This document shows positions 1-8,608 of a stretch of DNA of 64,000 nucleotides, in pieces. Source of the DNA: Acidobacteriota bacterium (GTDB taxonomy: Bacteria > Acidobacteriota > Blastocatellia > RBC074). A program made the position numbers and the translations under genes. The notes beneath the pieces were generated by a model. It searched no databases. It worked only from the letters and a program-made list of their open reading frames with translations, and was not told the origin of the DNA. Within the stretch, counting starts at the first letter, position 1, and each line of letters begins with the position of its first letter. The stretch is taken from the NCBI GenBank assembly GCA_018269055.1, contig JAFDVI010000001.1, forward strand, positions 1 through 64,000, read 5' to 3'.

Positions 1-230
1 GTCGCCAGCCGCCGCCGAAATCCCGCTGGCAATCAGTAAAATAACCACCAGCGGATTGGCGAAAAACCGCAGAAATTGGCGAATTATGCCCACCTTTTGC
101 TGCGCCACCGGCTCATTGAATCCATGTTCCATCAAAAGCCGCCGCGCCGCTTCACTGCTGATCCCTCCGGCGCTGGTTTTTACTGGCGAGGGAAGAATTT
201 CATTTTTGGTTTGGTCTGTACTTGTTGCAT
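1..230 (-). CDS. P-type cation-transporting ATPase, N-terminal fragment, truncated by window edge
   Basis: Reading leftward, the frame gives the typical P-type ATPase N-terminal cytoplasmic domain: S-S-E-A-A-R-R-L, then R-Q-F-L-R-F-F-A-N-P-L-V-V-I-L-L, which is the start of the first membrane helix. By family this is an ATP-driven cation pump, probably of the Mg2+/Ca2+ type. The start is problematic. An ATG at 230 follows a purine-rich AGAGAAAGAG, but its frame stops after 16 codons (TAA at 182-180). The ATPase frame itself has no ATG before residue ~30 of the domain and is preceded by an in-frame stop. Either there is a 1-base frameshift near 180-195 or a non-ATG start is used. The catalytic domains lie outside the window. 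Confidence 0.7.
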
Positions 231-357
231 CTCTTTCTCTTTTGTCTTTACTTTAAGCAAGTGATGTACCGTTTGGAGGCCTGGCAACCCCGCCATCTTG
301 AACTATCGTCGAGCTTGAACGAAGATGCTTGCCCTGGCAGGAAAACACACAACAATC

Positions 358-858
358 ATGAATCAAGAAACAAACAAACCATTGGTTGCGGTCCTTATGG
401 GCAGCAAATCCGATTGGGAAACCATGCGGCACGCGGATGAAGTTCTGACAAATTTCGGCGTCGCGCATGAATGCCGGATCGTATCTGCGCACAGAACTCC
501 GGCGTTGATGGTGGAATTTGCCGCCCAGGCCGAAGCGCGCGGCGTCGAAGTCATCATCGCGGGCGCAGGCGGCGCAGCGCATTTGCCTGGCATGGTTGCC
601 GCGCAAACCTTGCTCCCTGTGTTGGGCGTGCCGGTCGAAAGCCACGCGCTGAAAGGCATGGATTCGCTGCTTTCGATTGTGCAAATGCCCGGCGGCATTC
701 CGGTCGGAACGTTGGCCATCGGCAAAGCAGGCGCAACGAATGCTGCATTGTTGGCAATCGCAATTTTGTCGAATTCGCGGCCTGCATTGCGCGAACGATT
801 GCGACAATTCCGCGAAGAGCAAACCAACAAAGTTTTGAACGACGTTCTTCCCTTTTGA
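358..858 (+). CDS. purE: N5-carboxyaminoimidazole ribonucleotide mutase PurE
   Basis: Converts N5-CAIR to CAIR in purine biosynthesis (class I PurE). The 166-residue length is normal. The N-terminal GSKSDWETM loop, the SAHRTP motif (about residues 44-49) and the [12 protein letters not shown] segment are the family's active-site signatures. I chose the ATG at 358 over the in-frame ATG at 325 because the family begins just before the first strand and GGCAGGAAA lies upstream; the longer start cannot be excluded. purK follows after a 72-bp palindromic spacer, the usual purE-purK pairing. Confidence 0.95.
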   Translation: MNQETNKPLVAVLMGSKSDWETMRHADEVLTNFGVAHECRIVSAHRTPALMVEFAAQAEARGVEVIIAGAGGAAHLPGMVAAQTLLPVLGVPVESHALKGMDSLLSIVQMPGGIPVGTLAIGKAGATNAALLAIAILSNSRPALRERLRQFREEQTNKVLNDVLPF

Positions 859-930
859 GTTCGCAGTTCACAGTTCGCGGTTCGCAGTGGCTGCGAACTG
901 TGAACTGCGAACTGTGAACTGCGAACTGTT
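858..930 (+). repeat. Palindromic short-word repeat in the purE-purK spacer
   Basis: The spacer is almost entirely copies of a 7-8 base word. The left half has repeated AGTTCGCAGTTCACAGTTCG and the right half its complement, CTGCGAACTGTGAACTG, repeated about three times. The two halves can fold into a near-perfect hairpin of about 30 bp with a very short loop. It starts at the purE stop codon and ends at the purK start, so no separate ribosome-binding site is visible for purK. Other gene junctions in this window carry the same kind of structure built from different words. Confidence 0.85.
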
Positions 931-2061
931 ATGAGCATTCTTCCCGGATCAGTCATTGGCGTGCTCGGCAGCGGCCAGCTTGGTCGTATGTTTACGATTG
1001 CCGCGCGGCGCATGGGCTATCGCGTCCACACCTTTTCGCCGGAAACCGACACGCCCACCGGCCAGGTCGCTGATGTCGAAATCAAAGCGCACTACGACGA
1101 CCTGAACGCCGTTCGTGGATTTGCTTCGTCGGTGGATGTGGTGACGTTTGAGTTTGAAAATGTTCCCTCGGCAACTGCGGCAGCGGCAGCCGAACGCGCT
1201 CCGGTCAGGCCGGACGGAGCCATTTTGCATACAACCCAAAACAGGCTTCGCGAAAAAACATTTCTCCGCAACCACGGTTTTCCGGTGACGCCGTTCAAAG
1301 CGATCAACTCCATCGAAGATTTACTCGCAGGTTTGACCGAATTCCGCTGCCCGGCGGTGCTGAAAACCGCAGGCTTCGGGTACGACGGCAAAGGCCAGGC
1401 GAAAATCAAGGCGATTGAAGAAGCTGAAATAGCATTCGACGCCGCTGGAAAACAGGAATTGATTCTGGAAGCATTTGTTGATTTTGAATGCGAATTGTCA
1501 GTGGTTGCCGCGCGCGGCGTTGACGGCAGCTTCACGCATTGGGGAGCCATCGAAAACCAACACAGCAACCACATTCTGGATGTTTCGATCGCTCCGGCCC
1601 ATGTGCCGCCCGAGATCGCCAGCGAAGCCGTTGAGATTGCGCGCGGCGTATTGGAACAACTGCAAGTCGTTGGGGTGATGTGCGTCGAATTCTTTTTGAC
1701 CCGCCAGGGCAAATTGTTGATCAATGAATTGGCGCCGCGTCCGCACAATTCCGGCCATCTGACTTTTGACGCCTGTGTCACCAGCCAGTTTGAACAACAA
1801 CTGCGCGCCGTATGCGGATTGCCATTGGGTTCAACAGAGTTTTTGCGACCGGCGGCAATGGCGAATCTGCTCGGCGATTTGTGGCAAGGCGGCGAACCGA
1901 ATTGGGCAGCGGCCTGCGCCATGCCCGAAGTCAAACTGCACCTGTACGGTAAATCGGATGCGAAACCCGGTCGCAAGATGGGTCATCTGACCGCAATGGC
2001 CGCAACCGCCGACGAAGCCGCCAGATTGGTTCGGGCGGCGCGTGAAGCGTTAACGACGTAG
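931..2061 (+). CDS. purK: N5-carboxyaminoimidazole ribonucleotide synthase PurK
   Basis: ATP-grasp enzyme that carboxylates AIR to N5-CAIR, the substrate of PurE. The 376-residue protein has the N-terminal Rossmann-like preATP-grasp domain (GVLGSGQLGRM, about residues 10-20), the central ATP-grasp region (VLKTAGFGYDGKGQ, about 142-155) and the C-terminal NELAPRPHNSGHLT motif (about 265-278), all diagnostic. The ATG directly follows the palindromic spacer. It is probably co-transcribed with purE. Confidence 0.95.
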   Translation: MSILPGSVIGVLGSGQLGRMFTIAARRMGYRVHTFSPETDTPTGQVADVEIKAHYDDLNAVRGFASSVDVVTFEFENVPSATAAAAAERAPVRPDGAILHTTQNRLREKTFLRNHGFPVTPFKAINSIEDLLAGLTEFRCPAVLKTAGFGYDGKGQAKIKAIEEAEIAFDAAGKQELILEAFVDFECELSVVAARGVDGSFTHWGAIENQHSNHILDVSIAPAHVPPEIASEAVEIARGVLEQLQVVGVMCVEFFLTRQGKLLINELAPRPHNSGHLTFDACVTSQFEQQLRAVCGLPLGSTEFLRPAAMANLLGDLWQGGEPNWAAACAMPEVKLHLYGKSDAKPGRKMGHLTAMAATADEAARLVRAAREALTT

Positions 2062-2150
2062 CGCGGGTTTTCCAATTTGCGTGTGTTTAAGCTGTTAGCT
2101 AATTGGCAAGCAAAATCATCCGAAAAAACCACCACACAAGAATAAAAACC

Positions 2151-2178
2151 AATCCTGTTCCATCTTGTAAATCCTGTC
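2151..2178. repeat. AATCCTGT word repeat downstream of purK
   Basis: Two copies of AATCCTGT[T/C] are separated by 10 bases between the convergent purK and DUF3500 genes. The same word forms a hairpin at 8530-8590. It looks like a dispersed intergenic repeat that may act as a bidirectional 3' end element. No clear T-tract follows. Confidence 0.4.
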
Positions 2179-2191
2179 GGATTTTTAGGGT

Positions 2192-3451
2192 TCAGTTCAT
2201 GTGCGGGTGTTGCAAGTAATGCAACCGCAGCAAATCCTTGCCGTAATCATTTCCGTTCGGAGTCCGCACCACCGTGTGAATGTGTTCGTGGTTGGGTTTG
2301 CGCGGATCCGCCGCCAGATGCCGCAAATTTGCCGGCGTCTGATGATCGAATTCGACCAACACCACAGGGCTGTGCACGCGGTAATAAAACACGCTGTCTT
2401 TTTCCGTTTCTCCAATCCAGGCAAACCACGTGTTATCCAGGTGTTTGCGCACCTCGCTCATCTTCACCCTGGCATGTCCGTCATCCATGTTGCTGACGTA
2501 TTGATTGACCAAATCCAGTAACTGCTCTTTTTGCTTGGCCGTCAGTTCCGCAGCGCGAATCCCTTTGTAATCCAATACGACGTTGTCCTTGAACGCTTCG
2601 CCGACGTTGTTGTTGGCCGTCTTGGATATTTGAATGATGGCTTTCTTGCGTTGGTCTGCGGTCAGGGCGTTGATCATCGCCAAGCCTTTGTTCTGTTCAT
2701 CCTGCAAAATCGAAGTGCCTTTGTATTTGCCGGAAGTCGCCGTGACCGGTTCCGATCCCCAAAATGCCGGAGACATCACCACCTGATCGCCCAACACGAA
2801 GTAATTGATGATCAGATGATGTCCGTCCAGTTGCCAGCCCCACGGTTCTTTGTCCGAAGGCGTGCCCATGACCGTGAAGTAATACCGATTGTCACCGTAC
2901 TGATCGAAATCGTTGTTGTTCAATTCGCCCAAGGTGTAATTGAGTTTCATGATGTCTTGCGACAGCTTTAAGCCCTTGGCGCTCAAGGAGGCGCGCATCA
3001 ATCCCAGTGCGGCTGTTTTCTGAGCCTCGGTCATATCAATGAATCCCGTGCCCTGCCGAACATAAAAATGCTGGTTCATCCATTTGCGCCATTCGTCGTC
3101 GTTCACCGTAAACAAGGTTTTCGTTTTTTGCTCCGGTGTCAGCGCAGCCAGAAAAGCGTCCGCGGCTTTGTGCACAGGAGCGGTCGAAACGCCCGTGGAT
3201 TTGATGGAGAAAAGCCCAGGCATGACATTGCCGTCGGTTGTGATGCCTTTGAACGGTTGCGCCAAGCCTGCTTTTTCAGCCTCGATGGAACGTTGTTTAA
3301 ATTGAGCGACGCGGTTGGCGGGTTGTTGCTGTTGGGAAAGCGATTTGAATCCTATTCCCAACACTGCGACGAAAACCAGAACGCCGACTGCCAGAAATCG
3401 CCTTCCGAAGAGACGTCGCTGGCAAAGTTGAAGCATGGTTCGGAAATTCAT
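2192..3451 (-). CDS. Secreted or membrane-anchored DUF3500 protein
   Basis: A 419-residue protein with an N-terminal hydrophobic segment (about residues 18-38) after a basic start, so a signal peptide or anchor. The body resembles the DUF3500 family: a W-x-x-QLDGHHL-x-x-NYFV segment with a P-A-F-W-G-S-E-P motif in the middle, and a C-terminal H-rich RxPNGNDYGxDLLRLHY region. Biochemical function is unknown. The gene is convergent with purK and divergent from the large propeller gene, so it is probably monocistronic. Confidence 0.75.
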   Translation of the reverse strand: MNFRTMLQLCQRRLFGRRFLAVGVLVFVAVLGIGFKSLSQQQQPANRVAQFKQRSIEAEKAGLAQPFKGITTDGNVMPGLFSIKSTGVSTAPVHKAADAFLAALTPEQKTKTLFTVNDDEWRKWMNQHFYVRQGTGFIDMTEAQKTAALGLMRASLSAKGLKLSQDIMKLNYTLGELNNNDFDQYGDNRYYFTVMGTPSDKEPWGWQLDGHHLIINYFVLGDQVVMSPAFWGSEPVTATSGKYKGTSILQDEQNKGLAMINALTADQRKKAIIQISKTANNNVGEAFKDNVVLDYKGIRAAELTAKQKEQLLDLVNQYVSNMDDGHARVKMSEVRKHLDNTWFAWIGETEKDSVFYYRVHSPVVLVEFDHQTPANLRHLAADPRKPNHEHIHTVVRTPNGNDYGKDLLRLHYLQHPHMN

Positions 3452-3720
3452 TTCGTCCTCTCTTGAATGGATCTGATTGGTCGTGGAGGGCCGTAGCCGT
3501 GTGACACCTTAGGGGTGAAAGTTTTTTTTGTCCATCCCATTTTGCACATTGCAAAAATTCCTGCCTGTCACATAATTGGCCGGAATCAATGCCGGGAAGC
3601 CCGCGCTTCCCAAAGTGACAAGAAACATCGCAAGCCATTTTCGATCCCCCCAACCCCGTCCTCGTTCGCGCCGTCACCCAATTTACACGGAACAGCGAGG
3701 CCACATCCAGGAGGAAAGCC

Positions 3721-6700
3721 ATGACCAGCCAGATCAGATTCTTTTCTTTGATGACATTCGTCGCCGTATTCCTGACGCTTTGCCTGACAGTCAGCCCCAG
3801 GCGCACATCCGTCAGCGCGGCGCACGCTCAACAACGCGATAAGACAAAGGTCGAAAAACCCGCTCCTATGACAAAACCGGCCAAGCCCAATCGCCGATCA
3901 TCACAAGGCAACGCAGAGCTTGCAGTTCCTTGCGCCGAGCGCGTCACGGTTGAGGAACGCCGCGCCTGCCGTCGCTGGACGCGGTTGATGGCTGCAGAGG
4001 AATGGGATTACGCGGTCAGGGCTTTTCCCAACGGCATCCCGCCGGGAGCCAGAATCAAAGCTTTGGAGCAGGTCAAGAAAATGGAAGCCGCCGCCGCAAT
4101 CCGTCAATTGGCCCTCAGTCCCGCTTCGGCAAATTCGCGGCTGGGTTTCGGCACGGGCGCAGGCATTACCGCAGGCAATATAATTGATCCTTCCGTCATT
4201 GAGGGAGACACATGGTTTCCCATCGGCCCTGCGCCGATGAATGGATTTTTCGCGGGCGGCGTTAGCGGTCGAGCCACGGCAATTGCCGTCAATCCCAGCA
4301 ATCAGGACGACATTTATTTGGGCACTTCCAACGGCGGCGTTTGGCATACGACCGATGGCGGATTGAATTGGTTGCCGTTGACGGATGACCAGCCTTCGCT
4401 GGCAATTGGTTCCCTGGCCGTGAGCGCATGCAGCGCGAGCGGTTGCAATCGGATTTATGCCGGAACGGGCGAAAACAGTTTGCGGCGAGACACCTATTAC
4501 GGCGCAGGCGTATTGATCTTCGTCAACGAAGGCGAGTTTCCGCAATGGGTCCCGTCCGGCATCGCACAATTCAAATTCGGTTCGATCAACAACCTGATCA
4601 TTGATCCGACTTCAATGGATCAACGCATTTACGTCGCCTTCACGAGCGGCGTTACCGCCTCGGCGACGGAATCAACGATGACCGCGCCGGAACCCCCATC
4701 CGGGTATGGCGTTTACATCACCGAAAACAGCGGCTCGATGTGGACCAAACTGACCGTGCCGGGCGCGGAAATGACCAGACCCACCGACCTGGAAATGGAT
4801 CCTCAGGACAGCAATACCTTGTTTGCAGGCTTCCTGGGCAAAGGCATTTTCAAAGGCGTCCGCAACCCGGCAACCGGTGTTATCAATTGGTGTCCGCTCA
4901 ATCCAGGAGTCACTGCCGCGGGATGTCCGGCCATCAGTTGCCCTGGCGGCGCAACCAACTGTTTGCCCAATCCGACGAGCGATCCCTTTGATTTCGTGGA
5001 AATTTCCATCCATCACCCCAGCGCGGTCACTCCGGCGGTGCTGTATGCGCTGTTCGGCAAATGCACCGACCCGATTCGCACCAGTTGCAGTTCGCCGCTG
5101 TATAAATCCACGGACGGCGGCGCTTCGTGGACACGAATCAACAATGGATTGCCCGCTGGCTACAGCCGCTACACGCGCGTTTTGGCCATCCATCCGAACG
5201 ATCCCAACACGGTGTTTTACGGCGGAATCAGGCTTTCAAAATCCATTGACGGTGGGATGAGCTTCACCATCGCGGCGGATACGCTGGCGGGCGGATTGAG
5301 CACCAGCGGGACAAACCGGCTTCACGACGATCATCACGTTGTGCTTTTTCACCCCGCCAATCCCATGCGGATGTACAACGCGTCGGATGGCGGGTTCGCC
5401 ACTTCGCTTGACGGCGGAGCGACGTGGATTCCGCGCAATGACGATTTGCAAACGGCCGGGTTCCAATCCATTGCTTCCTCCATTTTGCCCACGGCAGGCA
5501 AAGTCATTGGCGGAGCGCAGGACAACGGCGTCAGCATCTGGAATGGAAGCCGCGCCTGGAACTTCACTTTCGACGGCGATGGCGGCGCAACCATCATGGA
5601 TGCCGACAATGATCTGACGATGTACGTTACGCGACAGGACATTACGCCGAACATATCAACCACAGGCGGCAGCACCTGGAATTTCATTACCGGCGCGGCG
5701 CTGGATGTAAACGATAAGCATGCCTTTTACCCGCCGTTCATTCAGGATCGCACCAGCGCCCATGCGCTCTACATCGGCGCGCAAGCTCTGTATAAAAGCA
5801 CCAACAAAGGCGCCAACTGGACGCGCATCAGCCCGATTGCTCCGCCGCTGGGCGGCAATGTGTTTTACCCGGACATCAATACCGAAAACGTGATTACGGC
5901 GATTGCCGTCGCCCCCAACAACGCCAATCGGGTTTATATCGGCTATTACGACGGCCAGGTATTTGCCAGCAATTCGAGCGGCCCCTGCGACAGCGCGGCG
6001 TGCTGGACGGCTGTCGGGGGAGCAGCCCACGGATTGCCGAGCGCTGTGGTTACCCGAATCGCGGTTGATCCAACCAACGCAAACATCGCCTATTTGACTT
6101 TCTCCGGCTTCGGCATCGGCTCGCACGTGTTCAAAACGACCAGCGGCGGAACTTCGTGGGCGGCCATCAATGGTTCCGGCGCTGACACATTGCCAGACAT
6201 TCCGGCCAACACCATCAGTATTGAACCGAGCGCGGCGGGCAATCTCTGGCTGGGTACGGACGCGGGGATTTTCAAAAGCACCAACGGCGGCGCAAGCTGG
6301 ACGCCCTTCAACAAAGGGTTGCCGCGCGTCGCCGTGTATGAAATTTCCATAGACGAAATCCACGGACGCGTTTACGCCGCCACGCACGGGCGCGGCGCGT
6401 TTGTGTTGACCAAACCTTTCCTGAGCAACTTTGAAGGCTGGGTCGGCAACCAGATTTGGGACATTCCGGTACACGGCCACGGCTTTTTGCCGAACCGAAT
6501 GTGCAAGCTACAGATCGTGCGGCAGGACGGAACCATCTGCGCCGAAAGCACCAAGGACGCAATGAACGGCGACATCGAAACGGACGGCACGGGGCAACTG
6601 GTGACTTCGCGCGGCAGCTTTTATTCCGGCAAACCTGTTGCATGGGCTTGTTACAACGGAAATTGCGTCAACAACACGCCCATCAATTCCTGCAATTCAA

Positions 6701-8487
6701 CCGGCAATCCGGTGACCAGCGTGCTGGTGGTGTGCGACGGGCTGATCGGCATAGACAAAATTCTGGGCTGTCCCTCACAGGTCAATCCGCCTGACAGTTT
6801 GATGGGATTGTCCGGTCTGCCCGGCGGCCCCACACCGTTTGCGCCCGATCCGGTTGCGCCATCCCTACGCTCTGCCGTGCCTTCGTCAGGCACGCTGGAC
6901 TTCATTGCCAGCGTTCAAACACGCGACGGCGGAACGCATGCGTTGTGCAGCGCGCCGGTCAATTTCCATAGCTCCGATTCTGCCTTGGACGTAATCACCC
7001 GCGCCAAAGACGCGCTGAATGCCAGCCCGGCCTGTGTAGCACAAAACGTCAGCGCGCGACTGGCTAACAATTCGGGAGGCGGCGATGACGAGGACGAAGA
7101 TCATTTTTTTGAAGATCCGAAGCTGGGATTGTCCGCACCGACGGTTGTGGGAGGGCAGTTGATTCCTTCGTTTCACGCGCGACCGGGCAACGCCACTGAC
7201 CTTTGCTTCAAATTGAGCGGCTTGGGCATTCCCGTGCGCAACATTTTGCAGGTGGCGCGCATGAAGTTTGAAACCGCAACCACCGGCGCGGCGGGCGGCA
7301 CAATCACCGTGGTCGAACGGTCGGATTTGGGAACATGTTCCGTCACGGTGCCGACCACGCCGGGCGCTACGTCGGCACAGATTGCTTCGGCAGTTTTCAA
7401 TGCGTTTCAGTCGCCGGGAATTCCCGGCACGAACGTCTTATGCCCGTCGCGCCGCAATCCGCGCGACGTGATGTTGGACGGCGATTCCATCATCACCGTG
7501 ATGCCCAGCGAGGTTTCTGTTTGTATACGGGATGCAGGCGTTGGCGTATTTGTCGGCCCGAAAGAATTGTTGATGCAGATTGCCGATTTGAGCCTGACGG
7601 CCAGCGCCGCTCCGAACACAGTTGTCACCGGATCGAACGTCACCTATACCATCACGCTCACCAATCGAGGCGCAAATGCGGCGAGTAACGTCGTTGTCCG
7701 TAGCAACCTGCCCGCGACAACCACCTTTGTCGGCTGTTCAGGAGGCGGCGGCATTTGCGGTGGCACAGGTAATAACCCGACCGTTACCTTTGCTTCGCTT
7801 GCGCCCAATGCTTCGGCCACCATGACGTTGACCGCCACCATCAATTGCAATGTCGCAAATGCGGTGACCATCGCCAATCTGATTTCGGTCAGTTCCGACA
7901 CGCTTGATTCCGATCTCGGCAACAACGCCGCGCAGGTCACCGTGCAGGCTTCCAATCCTCCGCCTATGCTCACCTGTCCGGCCAATGTCGCCGCCGTGGT
8001 CGCTCGACCGGGCGACACCAGCGTCGTTGTGATGTATTCCGAGCCAACCGTCAATGACAATTGTCCGGGCGCAACGGTGAACTGTTCGCCGCCATCGGGC
8101 GCGAGCTTTCCTTCGGGCGTGACCACTGTCAATTGCACTGTGACCGATGCTGGCGGAGCAACGGCCAGTTGCAGCTTCAAAGTGACGGTGTTCGATGTTT
8201 GTCTGCAGGATGATCAAAGCAAGGATGTGTTGCTGTTCAATTCCTTGACTGGCGATTTTCAATTCACGCGTTGCGGCGTGGGCGGTTTTACCATCGAAGG
8301 TCGAGGCGCGATCAACCGCGTAGGCTGTTTGACAATGTTGACCGATCCCAGGGTGACCGCGACGGTGGATCGCTGTGTGATTGCACCTGCATTTAGAGGA
8401 AACGCCAGAATTAAACCCAATCCTGTGGGAGCAGAGTTTTTCATCCGCGACGCGGACAGCAGAAACAACACTTGTCGTTGCCCGTGA
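3721..8487 (+). CDS. Large secreted protein: sortilin/BNR-like propeller, DUF11 and HYR domains
   Basis: 1588 residues, with a signal peptide at about 1-36 and an AGGAGGAAA ribosome-binding site 6 bases upstream. Residues about 150-900 hold many Asp-box (BNR/sortilin-type) repeats of the form S-x-D-G-G-x-x-W (STDGGASW, TTDGGLNW, STNKGANW, STNGGASW), expected to form one or two beta-propellers. Residues about 1285-1405 match the DUF11 conserved-repeat domain (NTVVTGSNVTYTITLTNRG) and about 1414-1490 a HYR domain (C-P-A-N-V and T-V-N-C-T-V-T-D). An acidic patch (DDEDEDHFFED, about 1120-1130) sits between. The Cys-rich C-terminus shows no recognised sorting signal. Probably a cell-surface or exported protein; substrate unknown. 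Confidence 0.85.
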   Translation: MTSQIRFFSLMTFVAVFLTLCLTVSPRRTSVSAAHAQQRDKTKVEKPAPMTKPAKPNRRSSQGNAELAVPCAERVTVEERRACRRWTRLMAAEEWDYAVRAFPNGIPPGARIKALEQVKKMEAAAAIRQLALSPASANSRLGFGTGAGITAGNIIDPSVIEGDTWFPIGPAPMNGFFAGGVSGRATAIAVNPSNQDDIYLGTSNGGVWHTTDGGLNWLPLTDDQPSLAIGSLAVSACSASGCNRIYAGTGENSLRRDTYYGAGVLIFVNEGEFPQWVPSGIAQFKFGSINNLIIDPTSMDQRIYVAFTSGVTASATESTMTAPEPPSGYGVYITENSGSMWTKLTVPGAEMTRPTDLEMDPQDSNTLFAGFLGKGIFKGVRNPATGVINWCPLNPGVTAAGCPAISCPGGATNCLPNPTSDPFDFVEISIHHPSAVTPAVLYALFGKCTDPIRTSCSSPLYKSTDGGASWTRINNGLPAGYSRYTRVLAIHPNDPNTVFYGGIRLSKSIDGGMSFTIAADTLAGGLSTSGTNRLHDDHHVVLFHPANPMRMYNASDGGFATSLDGGATWIPRNDDLQTAGFQSIASSILPTAGKVIGGAQDNGVSIWNGSRAWNFTFDGDGGATIMDADNDLTMYVTRQDITPNISTTGGSTWNFITGAALDVNDKHAFYPPFIQDRTSAHALYIGAQALYKSTNKGANWTRISPIAPPLGGNVFYPDINTENVITAIAVAPNNANRVYIGYYDGQVFASNSSGPCDSAACWTAVGGAAHGLPSAVVTRIAVDPTNANIAYLTFSGFGIGSHVFKTTSGGTSWAAINGSGADTLPDIPANTISIEPSAAGNLWLGTDAGIFKSTNGGASWTPFNKGLPRVAVYEISIDEIHGRVYAATHGRGAFVLTKPFLSNFEGWVGNQIWDIPVHGHGFLPNRMCKLQIVRQDGTICAESTKDAMNGDIETDGTGQLVTSRGSFYSGKPVAWACYNGNCVNNTPINSCNSTGNPVTSVLVVCDGLIGIDKILGCPSQVNPPDSLMGLSGLPGGPTPFAPDPVAPSLRSAVPSSGTLDFIASVQTRDGGTHALCSAPVNFHSSDSALDVITRAKDALNASPACVAQNVSARLANNSGGGDDEDEDHFFEDPKLGLSAPTVVGGQLIPSFHARPGNATDLCFKLSGLGIPVRNILQVARMKFETATTGAAGGTITVVERSDLGTCSVTVPTTPGATSAQIASAVFNAFQSPGIPGTNVLCPSRRNPRDVMLDGDSIITVMPSEVSVCIRDAGVGVFVGPKELLMQIADLSLTASAAPNTVVTGSNVTYTITLTNRGANAASNVVVRSNLPATTTFVGCSGGGGICGGTGNNPTVTFASLAPNASATMTLTATINCNVANAVTIANLISVSSDTLDSDLGNNAAQVTVQASNPPPMLTCPANVAAVVARPGDTSVVVMYSEPTVNDNCPGATVNCSPPSGASFPSGVTTVNCTVTDAGGATASCSFKVTVFDVCLQDDQSKDVLLFNSLTGDFQFTRCGVGGFTIEGRGAINRVGCLTMLTDPRVTATVDRCVIAPAFRGNARIKPNPVGAEFFIRDADSRNNTCRCP

Positions 8488-8529
8488 GCAGAGTTGTTGA
8501 AGAAGTTTGCATCGAGACGGTGAGGAATA

Positions 8530-8590
8530 GACAGGGTTTACGGGATCGGCTTTGAATCAGCTTATCCTGAGCCACCCTGCAAATCCTGTC
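8530..8590. repeat. GACAGG/CCTGTC hairpin between convergent genes
   Basis: GACAGGGTTTACGGGAT at 8530-8546 faces CCTGCAAATCCTGTC at 8576-8590, giving an imperfect stem around the word AATCCTGTC that also occurs at 2151-2178. It lies between the convergent propeller and hydroxylase genes and could act as a bidirectional terminator. There is no strong T-run. Confidence 0.45.
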
Positions 8591-8608
8591 TAAGATTTCC
8601 GGTTTGAT

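Noticed and set aside
253-1013. Long minus-strand ORFs opposite purE and purK
   Set aside because: They are codon-bias shadows of well-identified genes and carry no family features.
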